32,447 nt of DNA from Candidatus Sulfotelmatobacter sp. (GCA_030041215.1 JASHOH010000177.1:1-32447), one strand, 5' to 3'. Counted from the stretch's first letter, positions 24,199 through 31,854 are shown. Numbers and translations: made by a program. Notes: generated by a model from the letters alone, not told the origin.

Positions 24199-24972
24199 CT
24201 AAATCGATTTCACGGGAATCGCCAGCAAATCCTCCACCAGCCCCACTTCCTTCTGTAAGAACGGCTCGGCATGAGCGACGCCTCCTAACATGCCGTAGTA
24301 GCGCGCCATCGACTCTACACGCGCGCGAATCTCGACTTGTGCGGGGAACAGATCTTTGCCCGCCTCCTGATCGCAGAACTGCGATTTGTACGCGAGGATG
24401 GATGCGAACTTTTTCTCAAACTGTTCGCTAATCTCGACCACAAAGCTAGGCCGCACGTCGTAGTACAAAGTGGCGTAGATGATTTTGAACGGCCGATGCG
24501 GACTAAACGGCCCGCCGGTTCGTTCTTTGCTGAGTTCTGATTGCTGACTGCTGAGTGCAGCAGCCGGATCCAGTTTTGCCAGTCCGGCGAGAAAGCACGC
24601 CTCATACCCCAGCACCGAGCACGTGTAGTGATCGGGATGCCGCCCCTTCCAATACGGCAGGATCACCATCCGCGGCCGCGTCTCTCGAATGACGGCCGCA
24701 ACTTTCAACCGATTCTCCCACGTGTTCTCGACCCGTCCGTCGGGTATGTCGAGTGCCCGCCGCCAGCCCACGCCAAGAATTTTGGCGGCATCGGCAGCTT
24801 CCCGCGCGCGATCTTCTGCCGTGCCGCGCGTGCCCATTTCGCCTTGCGTCAGATCGAGAATGCCGGTGCGCTGTCCACGCTGGGCGGATTTCAGCAACGT
24901 GCCGCCGCAGGTTTGTTCCACGTCGTCACGGTGGGCGGCGATGGCGAGGATGTCGAGCGGAGCTGAAGACAT
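24199..24972 (-). CDS. LmbE/PIG-L family deacetylase, BshB1-like
   Basis: About 257 residues. Zn-dependent deacetylase; the BshB1 branch removes acetate from GlcNAc-malate in bacillithiol synthesis. The metal site is AHRDDVEQTCGGTLL (H-x-DD-x-E, with Arg in place of the usual Pro) and KGRHPDHYTCS. DILAIAAHRDD at the N-terminus and GEMGTRGTAEDRAREAADAAKILGV are typical of BshB1. The segment ALSSQQSELSKERTG (about 24510-24560) is encoded by low-complexity repeat of the kind found between genes here, apparently inserted in frame. The ATG at 24972 is 2 bases after the DUF190 stop, so the gene is last in the crcB operon. No bshA or bshC is in the window. Confidence 0.85.
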   Translation of the reverse strand: MSSAPLDILAIAAHRDDVEQTCGGTLLKSAQRGQRTGILDLTQGEMGTRGTAEDRAREAADAAKILGVGWRRALDIPDGRVENTWENRLKVAAVIRETRPRMVILPYWKGRHPDHYTCSVLGYEACFLAGLAKLDPAAALSSQQSELSKERTGGPFSPHRPFKIIYATLYYDVRPSFVVEISEQFEKKFASILAYKSQFCDQEAGKDLFPAQVEIRARVESMARYYGMLGGVAHAEPFLQKEVGLVEDLLAIPVKSI

Positions 24973-24974
24973 GG

Positions 24975-25304
24975 TTAGTCCAGATTCCCCTGCTCCAGCA
25001 CCACGTTCTCCCGCACAATCAGCCGGTGCGCCGCCATTTCCTTCAGAGTAGGCAACACGCGGCTGACGTGCTCGTCGGTATCGACAAAGATGATGATCAC
25101 CGGCAGCTTGCCGCCGGCTTCGACCAGATGTGCTGTTTCCACGCGGTGCCGTCCCAGAAATCCGGCAACCGCATGAAGCGTGGTCGCGGCATAGACACCT
25201 TCTTTGCGCAGGTAATTGAGAATCTCCAGATGAAGCGGACGATGACGCCACTGGTCGGCTTCGTTGAGATAAATCGTGACCTGAACGGCCATAGCATTAG
25301 GCAT
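24975..25304 (-). CDS. DUF190 family (PII-like) protein
   Basis: 109 residues from the ATG at 25304; MAVQVTIYLNEADQWRHRPL could also start at 25292. The pattern IYLNEADQWRHRPLHLEILNYLRKEGVYAATTLHAVAGFLGRH and LPVIIIFVDTDEHVSRVLPTL is characteristic of DUF190, a small ferredoxin-like fold related to PII proteins. Genes of this family are often found beside crcB fluoride exporters, as here. Its exact role is not established; a trimeric regulator of the channel is a fair guess. GGAGG stands 12 bases before the ATG inside the preceding GNAT gene, whose end it overlaps by 8 bases. Confidence 0.9.
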   Translation of the reverse strand: MPNAMAVQVTIYLNEADQWRHRPLHLEILNYLRKEGVYAATTLHAVAGFLGRHRVETAHLVEAGGKLPVIIIFVDTDEHVSRVLPTLKEMAAHRLIVRENVVLEQGNLD

Positions 25305-25845
25305 TGTACGCGCCAGCCTCCCATTCGTGTCGTAGAATGCCGTAGAGGTGGAGGTCCAGAAACTCTCCCCACTTGCGTATGTGCTGCCTTTGGCAGCCTT
25401 CGTGCCGCATGCCGAGTTTGACCAGAACACGCTGCGACGCCGGATTGTTGCCGAAGTGCGAAGCAAAGATGCGGTTCAATTGAAGCTCATCGAATCCGTG
25501 GCGCAACATTGCGCGAGCAGCTTCGGTCGCGTAACCATGTCCCCAATAAGGCACTCCGATCCAGTAACCGAGTTCGGCGCGGCGCTCGTCTGGTTCAACG
25601 TTTAAGCCCACGCCACCGATCAGAATACTGTTGCTGCGCAACCTCACGCCGCGCCCTTCGAGATTGGGCTGCTGGGTCGCCAGGATAAAATCTCTTGCAT
25701 TTTGCTCTGTATAGGGATGCGGAATTCGCAGCGTAGTGGCTGCAACTTCGCGCGCGCCAATCAACGGCACAAGTTCAGCGATATCAGCCTCGGTATAGCG
25801 CCTCAATACTAGGCGCTCTGTTTCGAGCATGGAATGCGTAGACAT
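25297..25845 (-). CDS. GNAT family N-acetyltransferase (RimJ/RimL-like)
   Basis: 182 residues. Acetyl-CoA-dependent acetyltransferase of unknown substrate. The start LETERLVLRRYTEADIAELV, then ELGYWIGVPYWGHGYATEAARAML (acetyl-CoA-binding loop), LNRIFASHFGNNPASQRVLVKLGMRHEG and the C-terminal strand LHLYGILRHEW match the RimJ/RimL group. The ATG at 25845 is 6 bases after the crcB stop, and the end overlaps DUF190, so it is embedded in the fluoride operon. RimJ-like proteins acetylate protein N-termini, but many relatives act on small molecules or antibiotics. Confidence 0.9.
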   Translation of the reverse strand: MSTHSMLETERLVLRRYTEADIAELVPLIGAREVAATTLRIPHPYTEQNARDFILATQQPNLEGRGVRLRSNSILIGGVGLNVEPDERRAELGYWIGVPYWGHGYATEAARAMLRHGFDELQLNRIFASHFGNNPASQRVLVKLGMRHEGCQRQHIRKWGEFLDLHLYGILRHEWEAGAYNA

Positions 25846-25851
25846 AAGTAA

Positions 25852-26226
25852 TCAAAGCACCCGCGCCAGCGCCATCCCTGCCAAAGCTCCGCCCAGGCAG
25901 AGCAGGTTATTGCCGAGAACATTCGCCAGCATCAGCCCCCATTGTCCTTGCTCGAAGAAAGCCATGGATTCAAAAGAATAGCTGGAGAACGTTGTGAATG
26001 ATCCGCAGAAGCCGACTACAACCAATAGTCGCCAGCGGGGATCGACCAGCGCGCGTTCAGTGGTCCAGATCACAAAGAAGCCGACGATAAAGCTGCCGAT
26101 GACATTGATGAAAAGTGTTCCATAAGGGAACACTGGGCCAAGCTCTCTAGCGGCGAGGCGGCTGACAAGGTAACGCAGATTAGCGCCTACGACGGCGGCG
26201 ACAGAAATAGCAAGAAAATCTTTCAC
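25852..26226 (-). CDS. crcB: Fluoride channel CrcB/Fluc
   Basis: 124 residues and four predicted membrane helices; exports F- as a dual-topology dimer. Motifs: GANLRYLVSR near the N-terminus, YGTLFINVIGSFIVGF (the conserved Asn), and VVGFCGSFTTFSSYSFE, the hallmark break in helix 3 with polar-track Thr/Ser and Phe residues. The start is GTG at 26226; TGTAGGAG ending 10 bases upstream supplies the ribosome binding site and is the 3' arm of the riboswitch expression platform. First gene of the crcB-GNAT-DUF190-BshB1-like operon. Confidence 0.95.
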   Translation of the reverse strand: MKDFLAISVAAVVGANLRYLVSRLAARELGPVFPYGTLFINVIGSFIVGFFVIWTTERALVDPRWRLLVVVGFCGSFTTFSSYSFESMAFFEQGQWGLMLANVLGNNLLCLGGALAGMALARVL

Positions 26227-26236
26227 GATGGAGTTT

Positions 26237-26267
26237 CTCCTACAAACCGATCCGAATTTTGTAGGAG
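26237..26267 (-). promoter_or_regulatory. Shine-Dalgarno-sequestering hairpin (riboswitch expression platform)
   Basis: On the reverse strand CTCCTACA (26267-26260), the conserved 3' end of the aptamer, can pair perfectly over 8 bp with TGTAGGAG (26244-26237), which contains the crcB Shine-Dalgarno. No U-tract follows, so control is probably at translation initiation, with fluoride freeing the site. Confidence 0.8.
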
Positions 26268-26319
26268 TTATCAGCCTTGGGCAAACCGGCCGCAGGCGGT
26301 TATGGCGAACTCCATCGCC
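26260..26319 (-). promoter_or_regulatory. Fluoride riboswitch (crcB motif)
   Basis: The reverse strand reads GGCGATGGAGTTCGCC, then ATAACCGCC, a short stem (GCCT...AGGC) and GGCTGATAACTCCTACA, the crcB-motif consensus. Stem GGCG/CGCC is closed by a loop whose GGAGTT pairs with downstream AACTCC to form the expected pseudoknot. It is directly upstream of crcB. Confidence 0.93.
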
Positions 26320-26359
26320 GTAATTATTCTTATCATGAAAGTGGGGTGATTACGATGGC

Positions 26360-26471
26360 GGCGTCATTCCGAAGCCCCGCGCTTTCAGGTAGACTTCCGG
26401 CTTCTAGCCGGGGGCGGCGAAGCCGCGGGACTAGGAATCCCCCAGAATAACCAGCCCAAGGGCTGCGCTCA
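26360..26471 (+). repeat. Diverged copy of the GGCGTCAT element
   Basis: Begins GGCGTCATTCCGAAGCCCCGCGC like the nadK-flanking copy and ends near GGCTGCGCTCAG, but the middle is replaced by CTTCCGGCTTCTAGCCGG-type palindromes. It lies between the fluoride operon leader and the polyprenyl synthase stop. Confidence 0.65.
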
Positions 26472-26474
26472 GCT

Positions 26475-27356
26475 CTACTTCTTTCGCTCAATCAAAAATT
26501 TTGCCAGTTCCTTCAACGTCCCGGCCCGTTCCCCAAAGCGGTCAAGCTCTGTGAACGCGCTTTGCACCAGCGCATCTGCCTTGCGCACAGATTCTTCAAT
26601 CCCAAACAAGGCAGGATAGGTTGCTTTCTGCGCCGCCGTATCTTTGCCTGCAGTTTTGCCAAGCTGTTCGGAAGTTTGGGTCACATCGAGCACATCATCC
26701 ACAATCTGAAATGCCAAACCGATGGACTTGCCGAACGCGCGCAATTTTTCTACGTCGCGATTGCTCGCCCCTGCATAAAGTCCGCCGCTTACCAGGCTCG
26801 CCGTAATCAGGGCGGATGTTTTCGCGCGATGAATGTACTCCAACATCTCAGCCGTAGGCTGAGTATGTTCGGCTTCAAGATCGACGACCTGGCCGCCGAT
26901 CATGCCGTCAACCGTGCCTGTTCCGCGCGCAATCTCTTCGATGATGCGCACACGCGCCTCGGGCGAACACGCAAGCCGTGCCAACACCTCGTAGGCCTGT
27001 GTTTGCAAGGCATCGCCAGCCAGGATCGCCAGCGCCTCGCCGAAAACTTTATGGCATGTGGGACGGCCGCGTCTCAGGTCGTCATTGTCCAGGGCAGGAA
27101 GATCGTCATGGATTAGCGAATAGGTGTGCAGCATCTCGATCGCCGCCCCTAATTCTTCGATCCCGCCGGGCAGGGATCCCGCAATCATCCGGCCGGCCTC
27201 CATGCACAGGATCGGGCGCAGGCGCTTGCCACCAGCGAATACGCTGTGGCGCATGGCCTTGTGAATCGAAACCGGTTGCTGTGTTTCTTTGGGAATCAGC
27301 CGATCGAGTGCCGCATCAGTGATCGTCTGGCCTTGTCGGAGAGTTTCTTGCAGCAT
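26475..27356 (-). CDS. ispA: Polyprenyl (farnesyl/geranylgeranyl) diphosphate synthase
   Basis: About 293 residues from the ATG at 27356. It condenses allylic diphosphates with isopentenyl diphosphate to make farnesyl or geranylgeranyl diphosphate. Motifs: FAGGKRLRPIL, first Asp-rich LIHDDLPALDNDDLRRGRPTCHKVFG, GGQVVDLEAE, KTSALI, and second Asp-rich FQIVDDVLDVTQTSEQLGKTAGKD, all as in IspA. The open frame extends upstream to 27416 with a hydrophobic leader that is not conserved. xseB, which often neighbours ispA, is two genes upstream. A terminator at 27411-27440 separates it from the receiver gene, so it may have its own promoter or depend on readthrough. Product chain length is not certain. 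Confidence 0.92.
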   Translation of the reverse strand: MLQETLRQGQTITDAALDRLIPKETQQPVSIHKAMRHSVFAGGKRLRPILCMEAGRMIAGSLPGGIEELGAAIEMLHTYSLIHDDLPALDNDDLRRGRPTCHKVFGEALAILAGDALQTQAYEVLARLACSPEARVRIIEEIARGTGTVDGMIGGQVVDLEAEHTQPTAEMLEYIHRAKTSALITASLVSGGLYAGASNRDVEKLRAFGKSIGLAFQIVDDVLDVTQTSEQLGKTAGKDTAAQKATYPALFGIEESVRKADALVQSAFTELDRFGERAGTLKELAKFLIERKK

Positions 27357-27410
27357 TGCGCTGTGAGTATAACAAGGGAGCGCCGGGACATGAGACACGA
27401 GGATGGCAAT

Positions 27411-27440
27411 TAACAAAAAGAGGACGCTGACAGCGTCCTC
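27411..27440 (-). terminator. Rho-independent terminator after the receiver gene
   Basis: On the reverse strand GAGGACGCTG and CAGCGTCCTC form a near-perfect stem with a minimal loop (27440-27420), followed by TTTTTGTTAATT. It lies 23 bases after the receiver stop and upstream of ispA. Confidence 0.88.
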
Positions 27441-27463
27441 TCAATGGAAAATAATGCTCTGAC

Positions 27464-27832
27464 TCAGGCCGCGGCGCTGCTTGATAGCTCGACATTCCTC
27501 AGCACCGAAATCAGGACATGCTGCACATCGTCGGCGGCACACACGTCACTGGCACCCGCTTCCATTGCGGCAATCCACAATTTCTCATCAGGTATGCGAT
27601 GCGTGCACACGATCGGCAGCGAAGGAAAATCGTGATGCAGGTTCTGTACGTCGCTCAGGCCGGAATATTCTATGTCGAGAATTACCGCCTGCGGCTTGTT
27701 CTTGGCGATTCTTTCCCGCAGTTCCTCACCAGACCGGGTCAACTGCACGGAATGAAAGTGAGAAGCAAGACCGCCAGCCAGCGATTGCGCGAGCTTGGGA
27801 TCGCGCTCCACTACCACAACACTGATGCCCAT
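27464..27832 (-). CDS. Single-domain receiver-like protein lacking the conserved lysine
   Basis: 122 residues, receiver (CheY) fold only. Strand 1 VVVVERDPKLAQSL has an acidic E-x-D pair; the phospho-acceptor position is Asp53 in AVILDIEYSG; Thr77 lies in PIVCTHR. After GASDV, where active receivers have K-P, the sequence reads CAADDVQHV, so the conserved Lys is absent. It may be poorly phosphorylated or work as a constitutive or protein-binding module. There is no output domain. AGGAGG with good spacing marks the ATG at 27832. It is between xseB and ispA, and a terminator follows it directly. Confidence 0.82.
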   Translation of the reverse strand: MGISVVVVERDPKLAQSLAGGLASHFHSVQLTRSGEELRERIAKNKPQAVILDIEYSGLSDVQNLHHDFPSLPIVCTHRIPDEKLWIAAMEAGASDVCAADDVQHVLISVLRNVELSSSAAA

Positions 27833-27947
27833 GGATCCTCCTGACCTAATGCATGTCAGCTACAGCGGATTTGGGCTGCGGGGGAAGGGGTTCCGAACCA
27901 CTTACCACACAGACATTACACCCACGAACGCCAATGGCGATTCGTAC

Positions 27948-28184
27948 TTACTTGCGAACGGCGGTCTTTTCCTGAGCCTCAAATGGCTCAGCCTGGAGTT
28001 TCCCGTTCTTCTTCAGCAATATCTCCACTTTGCCTTCGGCTTGCTCAAGTTCCTTGCGGCAATTGGAGGAAAGCTGCATCCCCTCTTCAAAGAGAGTTAA
28101 GGACTGGTCCAGGGGGACGTCTCCCTTTTCCAGTTCCTGAACAATTTTTTCCAGTCGCTGGAGGCACTCTTCAAATTTTGCCAA
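27948..28184 (-). CDS. xseB: Exodeoxyribonuclease VII small subunit
   Basis: 78 residues, normal for XseB. It binds XseA to form the nuclease that degrades single-stranded DNA to oligonucleotides. The pattern FEECLQRLEKIVQELEKGDVPLDQSLTLFEEGMQLSSNCRKEL is the family signature of two antiparallel helices. The start is TTG at 28184, with AGGAG 10 bases upstream; no ATG is available before the conserved region. xseA, normally adjacent, is not in the window. Confidence 0.93.
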   Translation of the reverse strand: MAKFEECLQRLEKIVQELEKGDVPLDQSLTLFEEGMQLSSNCRKELEQAEGKVEILLKKNGKLQAEPFEAQEKTAVRK

Positions 28185-28257
28185 CGGAAAATTACTCCTA
28201 CATTAATTGTATGCCGATTTTTGCGCAGTGTGTCCAGTGTTTTCTTGTAAATAGTTT

Positions 28258-28464
28258 GTGAACTTAAGTGTTGGCTGCTCCGGAATGGGAACTTCGCCCT
28301 CTCCAACACCTGCGCCGGCACGAGCTGCGCCAGGCGACTTACTTAGGGATGTCCGAAGGCCTGGCGCAGAGCGAGACAGAGAAGTGGACGTGGACACCGA
28401 TAGAATGACTATGACGTTCTACGACAAGGCCGGCAGGGAGATGCTGGTCAAGCAGATCAGCTAA
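28258..28464 (+). CDS. Possible small ORF or gene remnant, unknown function
   Basis: 68 codons from a GTG at 28258 to TAA. The last 27 residues, EVDVDTDRMTMTFYDKAGRE then MLVKQIS, read like a genuine folded C-terminus, while the first half is Pro/Ala/Arg-rich and repeat-like. No Shine-Dalgarno or recognised domain. An 11-bp inverted repeat (CTGCGCCAGGC at 28325-28335, GCCTGGCGCAG at 28359-28369) lies inside. It could be the decayed end of a larger protein gene. No better gene explains the 310 bases between xseB and the methyltransferase fusion. Confidence 0.35.
   Translation: MNLSVGCSGMGTSPSPTPAPARAAPGDLLRDVRRPGAERDREVDVDTDRMTMTFYDKAGREMLVKQIS
28325..28369. repeat. 11-bp inverted repeat
   Basis: CTGCGCCAGGC and GCCTGGCGCAG are perfect complements around a 23-base loop inside the small ORF at 28258-28464. 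No U-tract. Confidence 0.7.
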
Positions 28465-28494
28465 TTCAGTGTTTCACCACGGGCTGCTAGACTG

Positions 28495-30357
28495 CTAAGC
28501 CCCCGCGGAACTCTTCGTCCCCAACGCCTCGAGCACATCGACCGCCGAGCCATAACGCCCCATCGGGGCGCTTATTTGCACTCCCTGCACGGCATCGCGA
28601 ACCGCGAGCAGCATCTCTCGGGCAATGGCAACGCCTTCGTCTCTTGCTGCCTGCGGCGTGGAGGCCCGTTGCATGCGCTCGACGATCGAATCCGGCACTG
28701 ACACCCGCAGCTCATTTTTCATGAACTCGGCATTGCGCACGCTCACCAGCGGCCAGATTCCCGCAATGACCGGAATCCGGAACTGCTCGATCCGGCGCAG
28801 GAAATTCTCCAACAGCCGGATATCAAACACTGGCTGCGTCACCGCATATTCCGCACCGGCGGCCACTTTATATTCGAAGCGCCGAATTTCCTCGTCCAGA
28901 TCGGTCAGACCGGGGTTTGCGCCCACGCCGATCACAAAGCTGGTGCCTTGCCCGATTGGGTTCGCTCCAATATCCATGCCAAGGTTCAAATTGTGGACGA
29001 TATTAACCAGACCGATCGAATCCACGTCGAAAACCGCGGTTGCATCGGGATAGTTTCCCATCTTCGGCGGATCACCGGTGATGCAGATCAGGTTCTTGAT
29101 GCCAACTGCGGCCGCTCCCAGCAAGTCGCTCTGAATGCCCAGCACGTTGCGGTCGCGGCAGGTGTAATGAAGAATGGTTTCGATCCCCGCCTCGCGCTGT
29201 ATCAGCAATGAAAGCGCTTGGTTGCTCATGCGGGCGGAAGCGCGTGGGCTGTCAGGAATGTTGATGGCGTCCACTCCCACGGATTTCAAGAATCGCGCGC
29301 CTTCCAACTCTTTGCGAATGTCGGTGCCCTTGGGAGGAACCACTTCCACCATGGTCAGGAATTCTCCGCGCGCGATTTTCCTTCCCACAGCCGATCGTTC
29401 TTCCAAAGGTTGGGCCGGAGTTGCCGTCGGCGTAGCCGCGGCCGTCACTACCTGCACAGAAGTTGTCTTCCCTCGGGCCTCTCCCACGCGTAGGGCAGAT
29501 TTCATTACGCGGATGTGGTCTGGCGTTGTTCCACAACATCCCCCTACAATTCTCACGCCCGACGCGACGAACTTGCGTGAGTAGCTTGCCATGTATTCGG
29601 GCGAGCAAAGATAAATATTTCTGCCTTCCACCGATCGTGGAATGCCGGCGTTAGGTTGGGCCGAAAGCGGCAGAGAGGTGCGAGCACGAACGCGCTCGAT
29701 GGCTTCCAGCATGGCAACCGGGCCGACGCTGCAATTGCAACCGATCACGTCGGCGCCCCATTCCTCTAGGCGAGGCGTGAACGTCTCGGGATCGGATCCG
29801 TCCAAGCAATTGCCTTCTTCGTCAATGGTGACCTGGGCGACGAGCGGCAACTTAGGAGCCACCTCACGCACCGCCAGCATGGCCTGATGCAGTTCCTCGA
29901 CATATCCAAAGGTTTCCAGAATCACCAGATCGACGCCGCCCTCCACCAGCGCGGCAATCTGCTCGCGGAACGCCTGTCGTGCCTCATCGAATGAAGTTTT
30001 GCCCAGCGGTTCGATTCTGGTTCCCAGCGGGCCAACCGATCCCGCCACCCACACATCGAAGCTCTTGGCAGCCTCCCGGGCAAGCCGCGCTCCCGAGTAA
30101 TTGATTTCGTGGACCTTGTCGGCAAGGCTGTGCCGTGCCAGACGAAAGGCATTGGCCCCGAACGTATTAGTTTCAATGATTTCCGCCCCGGCCTGGAGAT
30201 AGTCGTGGTGTATACCGCGGATCAAGTCCGGCTGGGATAGATTCAACTCGTCATAACAGCGGTTAATAAACACGCCCTTGGCGTAGAGCAGGGTGCCCAT
30301 GGCTCCGTCGCAGAGGACGGGCGATTGCTTGATCCGTGTAAGGAGGTCGGCCACCAT
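28495..30357 (-). CDS. Bifunctional homocysteine S-methyltransferase / 5,10-methylenetetrahydrofolate reductase
   Basis: 620 residues. The N-terminal half (to about 285) is a zinc-dependent homocysteine methyltransferase domain: VLCDGAMGTLLYAKG, EIIETNTFGANAFRL, the first zinc Cys in VIGCNCSVGPVAML and the double Cys in RIVGGCCGTTPDHIR. After a Thr/Ala-rich linker (VVTAAATPTATPAQP) the C-terminal half (about 330-612) is MTHFR: FLTMVEVVPPKGTDIRKE, ILHYTCRDRN, NLICITGDPPKMGNYPDAT, VTQPVFDIRLLENFL and PVIAGIWPLVSVRNAEFMKNEL. It makes methyl-folate and may pass it to homocysteine for methionine synthesis, as in the YitJ-type fusion. No B12-binding domain is present. The ATG at 30357 has no clear Shine-Dalgarno. 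Confidence 0.94.
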   Translation of the reverse strand: MVADLLTRIKQSPVLCDGAMGTLLYAKGVFINRCYDELNLSQPDLIRGIHHDYLQAGAEIIETNTFGANAFRLARHSLADKVHEINYSGARLAREAAKSFDVWVAGSVGPLGTRIEPLGKTSFDEARQAFREQIAALVEGGVDLVILETFGYVEELHQAMLAVREVAPKLPLVAQVTIDEEGNCLDGSDPETFTPRLEEWGADVIGCNCSVGPVAMLEAIERVRARTSLPLSAQPNAGIPRSVEGRNIYLCSPEYMASYSRKFVASGVRIVGGCCGTTPDHIRVMKSALRVGEARGKTTSVQVVTAAATPTATPAQPLEERSAVGRKIARGEFLTMVEVVPPKGTDIRKELEGARFLKSVGVDAINIPDSPRASARMSNQALSLLIQREAGIETILHYTCRDRNVLGIQSDLLGAAAVGIKNLICITGDPPKMGNYPDATAVFDVDSIGLVNIVHNLNLGMDIGANPIGQGTSFVIGVGANPGLTDLDEEIRRFEYKVAAGAEYAVTQPVFDIRLLENFLRRIEQFRIPVIAGIWPLVSVRNAEFMKNELRVSVPDSIVERMQRASTPQAARDEGVAIAREMLLAVRDAVQGVQISAPMGRYGSAVDVLEALGTKSSAGA

Positions 30358-30406
30358 ATGTGTGCTTCAGGATACAGCATCGCTCGCGGAGCGTGCATCT
30401 GTGCTC

Positions 30407-30415
30407 TGTTATAAT
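30407..30415 (+). promoter_or_regulatory. Extended -10 promoter of the lipoprotein gene
   Basis: TGTTATAAT (TGn plus a perfect TATAAT at 30410-30415) lies 35 bases before the start codon; the -35 region is poor, as expected for an extended -10 promoter. Predicted start near 30422. Confidence 0.7.
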
Positions 30416-30450
30416 GCGCTATTTCACACGGTAATTTAGCTTCTCCGACG

Positions 30451-31797
30451 ATGCCACCGATCCTGTTGAATAGAATCGCAATTTTACCCGCTTGTCTGAT
30501 GGCGGTTGCCTTTATCCTCTCCTGCGGCGGGGGCAAACACTCGACAGTGACGCTGAGTGGACTGAACGACCGCAGACTGGTCGCTTCCCAGAGCGTACTG
30601 AGCCCAACGGCGTTCCCCGGCCTGGTGATCGTCAATGGCGCCAACGATACCGTCGCCCGGGCAGCAACGATTCAGGCCGGCAGTTCCCCCGGATTAATGA
30701 CCGTTTCGCCTAATCGCGCCACGTTGCTCTCTTTCGATTCCGCCAGCAACAGCGTCGACATCATCAGCACTGCGAAAGAGAGCGAGACTGGCTCGATTCC
30801 AGTCTCCGGTCTGACCATCAGTATGGTGGCCACGGCCGCATCGACTGGATACGCCGCCGTTGCTTCTTTTCCATTCGCCAGCGGCCAAACGCCGGGCGCC
30901 GTGGTCGCTATGAATCTCAGCTCCGGCAGTCTTATTCAAAACATCCCCATTCCGGATGTCCAGATCATCGTGGCCAGTCCCACGGGTGATCAAATTCTCG
31001 CCTTTCAAACACCGAGCAACAATGTTACCGGCACGGTAACGGTCCTTTCGCAGCTTCTGGTAAACACGGGCAACCCGGTGACCACGGTTCTTAGCGGATT
31101 TGACCACCCCGCCTACGCCGTCTTCAGTTCCGATGGCAGCACAGCCTACGTGATGAATTGCGGCCCCGAGTGCGGCAGCGCCAGCGCCAGCGCGAGCGTG
31201 CAAGTGGTCAACATGACTTCAGCCACAGGTCCTGTCCTGGTGGGATCTCCAGTTGCTGTTGATGGCGCCAGCATCGGCTTATTGAGTGGTTCCACACTGT
31301 ACGTCGCAGGTACTCCGACCGCCTCGCCCAGCAATCCCACACCAAACAATTCCTGCGCAGGTGAGATGACCGCGGCTACCATCTGTGGTCGCGTCGACAT
31401 TCTCGATGTCTCTACTGCCCCGCTGGCCATAATCGGCAGCACCACGATCACCGACGGCTATCACGACCGTATCGACATGAGCGTCAACGGCCAGCTTTTC
31501 ATCGGCTCGTATGACTGTACTGAGGTCGGGAATGTCTACAATCCCGTGGGCGAAGTGCGGGGCTGCCTTTCTATCTTGAATACGACCAATGGCGCCGTTG
31601 TCATCCCGCCCGACAACGGCGATGTGACCGGTCTCCAGATGCTCACCAGCAGATATGTGGAATACGTCGCCGAGGGCGGAAACCTGCGCGTCTACGACAC
31701 TCTGACCGACAGCCTGCTGATTGACACATATATTTCCACCGGAACCATCACCATCTCGGGCCAGGTCATCGATGTGAAAGCCATCGACTTCTTCTAG
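30451..31797 (+). CDS. Putative lipoprotein with YVTN-type beta-propeller repeats
   Basis: 448 residues. A signal peptide with hydrophobic core ILPACLMAVAFILSC and a lipobox-like ILSC at about 22-25 is followed by GGGKHSTVTL, suggesting a lipid-anchored envelope protein. The rest is beta-rich and repetitive, with blades such as GLMTVSPNRATLLSFDSASNSVDIIS, VFSSDGSTAYVMNCG and RVDILDVSTAPLAIIGST, like the propeller surface proteins common in Acidobacteriota. Cys pairs (CGPEC, CAGEM...CGRVD, YDCTE...GCLSIL) may form disulfides outside the cytoplasm. Binding partner unknown. No Shine-Dalgarno is seen before the ATG, and the gene stands alone. Confidence 0.82.
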   Translation: MPPILLNRIAILPACLMAVAFILSCGGGKHSTVTLSGLNDRRLVASQSVLSPTAFPGLVIVNGANDTVARAATIQAGSSPGLMTVSPNRATLLSFDSASNSVDIISTAKESETGSIPVSGLTISMVATAASTGYAAVASFPFASGQTPGAVVAMNLSSGSLIQNIPIPDVQIIVASPTGDQILAFQTPSNNVTGTVTVLSQLLVNTGNPVTTVLSGFDHPAYAVFSSDGSTAYVMNCGPECGSASASASVQVVNMTSATGPVLVGSPVAVDGASIGLLSGSTLYVAGTPTASPSNPTPNNSCAGEMTAATICGRVDILDVSTAPLAIIGSTTITDGYHDRIDMSVNGQLFIGSYDCTEVGNVYNPVGEVRGCLSILNTTNGAVVIPPDNGDVTGLQMLTSRYVEYVAEGGNLRVYDTLTDSLLIDTYISTGTITISGQVIDVKAIDFF

Positions 31798-31854
31798 CAG
31801 TAGTCGTTAGCTGCTGGCCGTTAATTTAGTCAACAACCAACGACAGCATGATTT

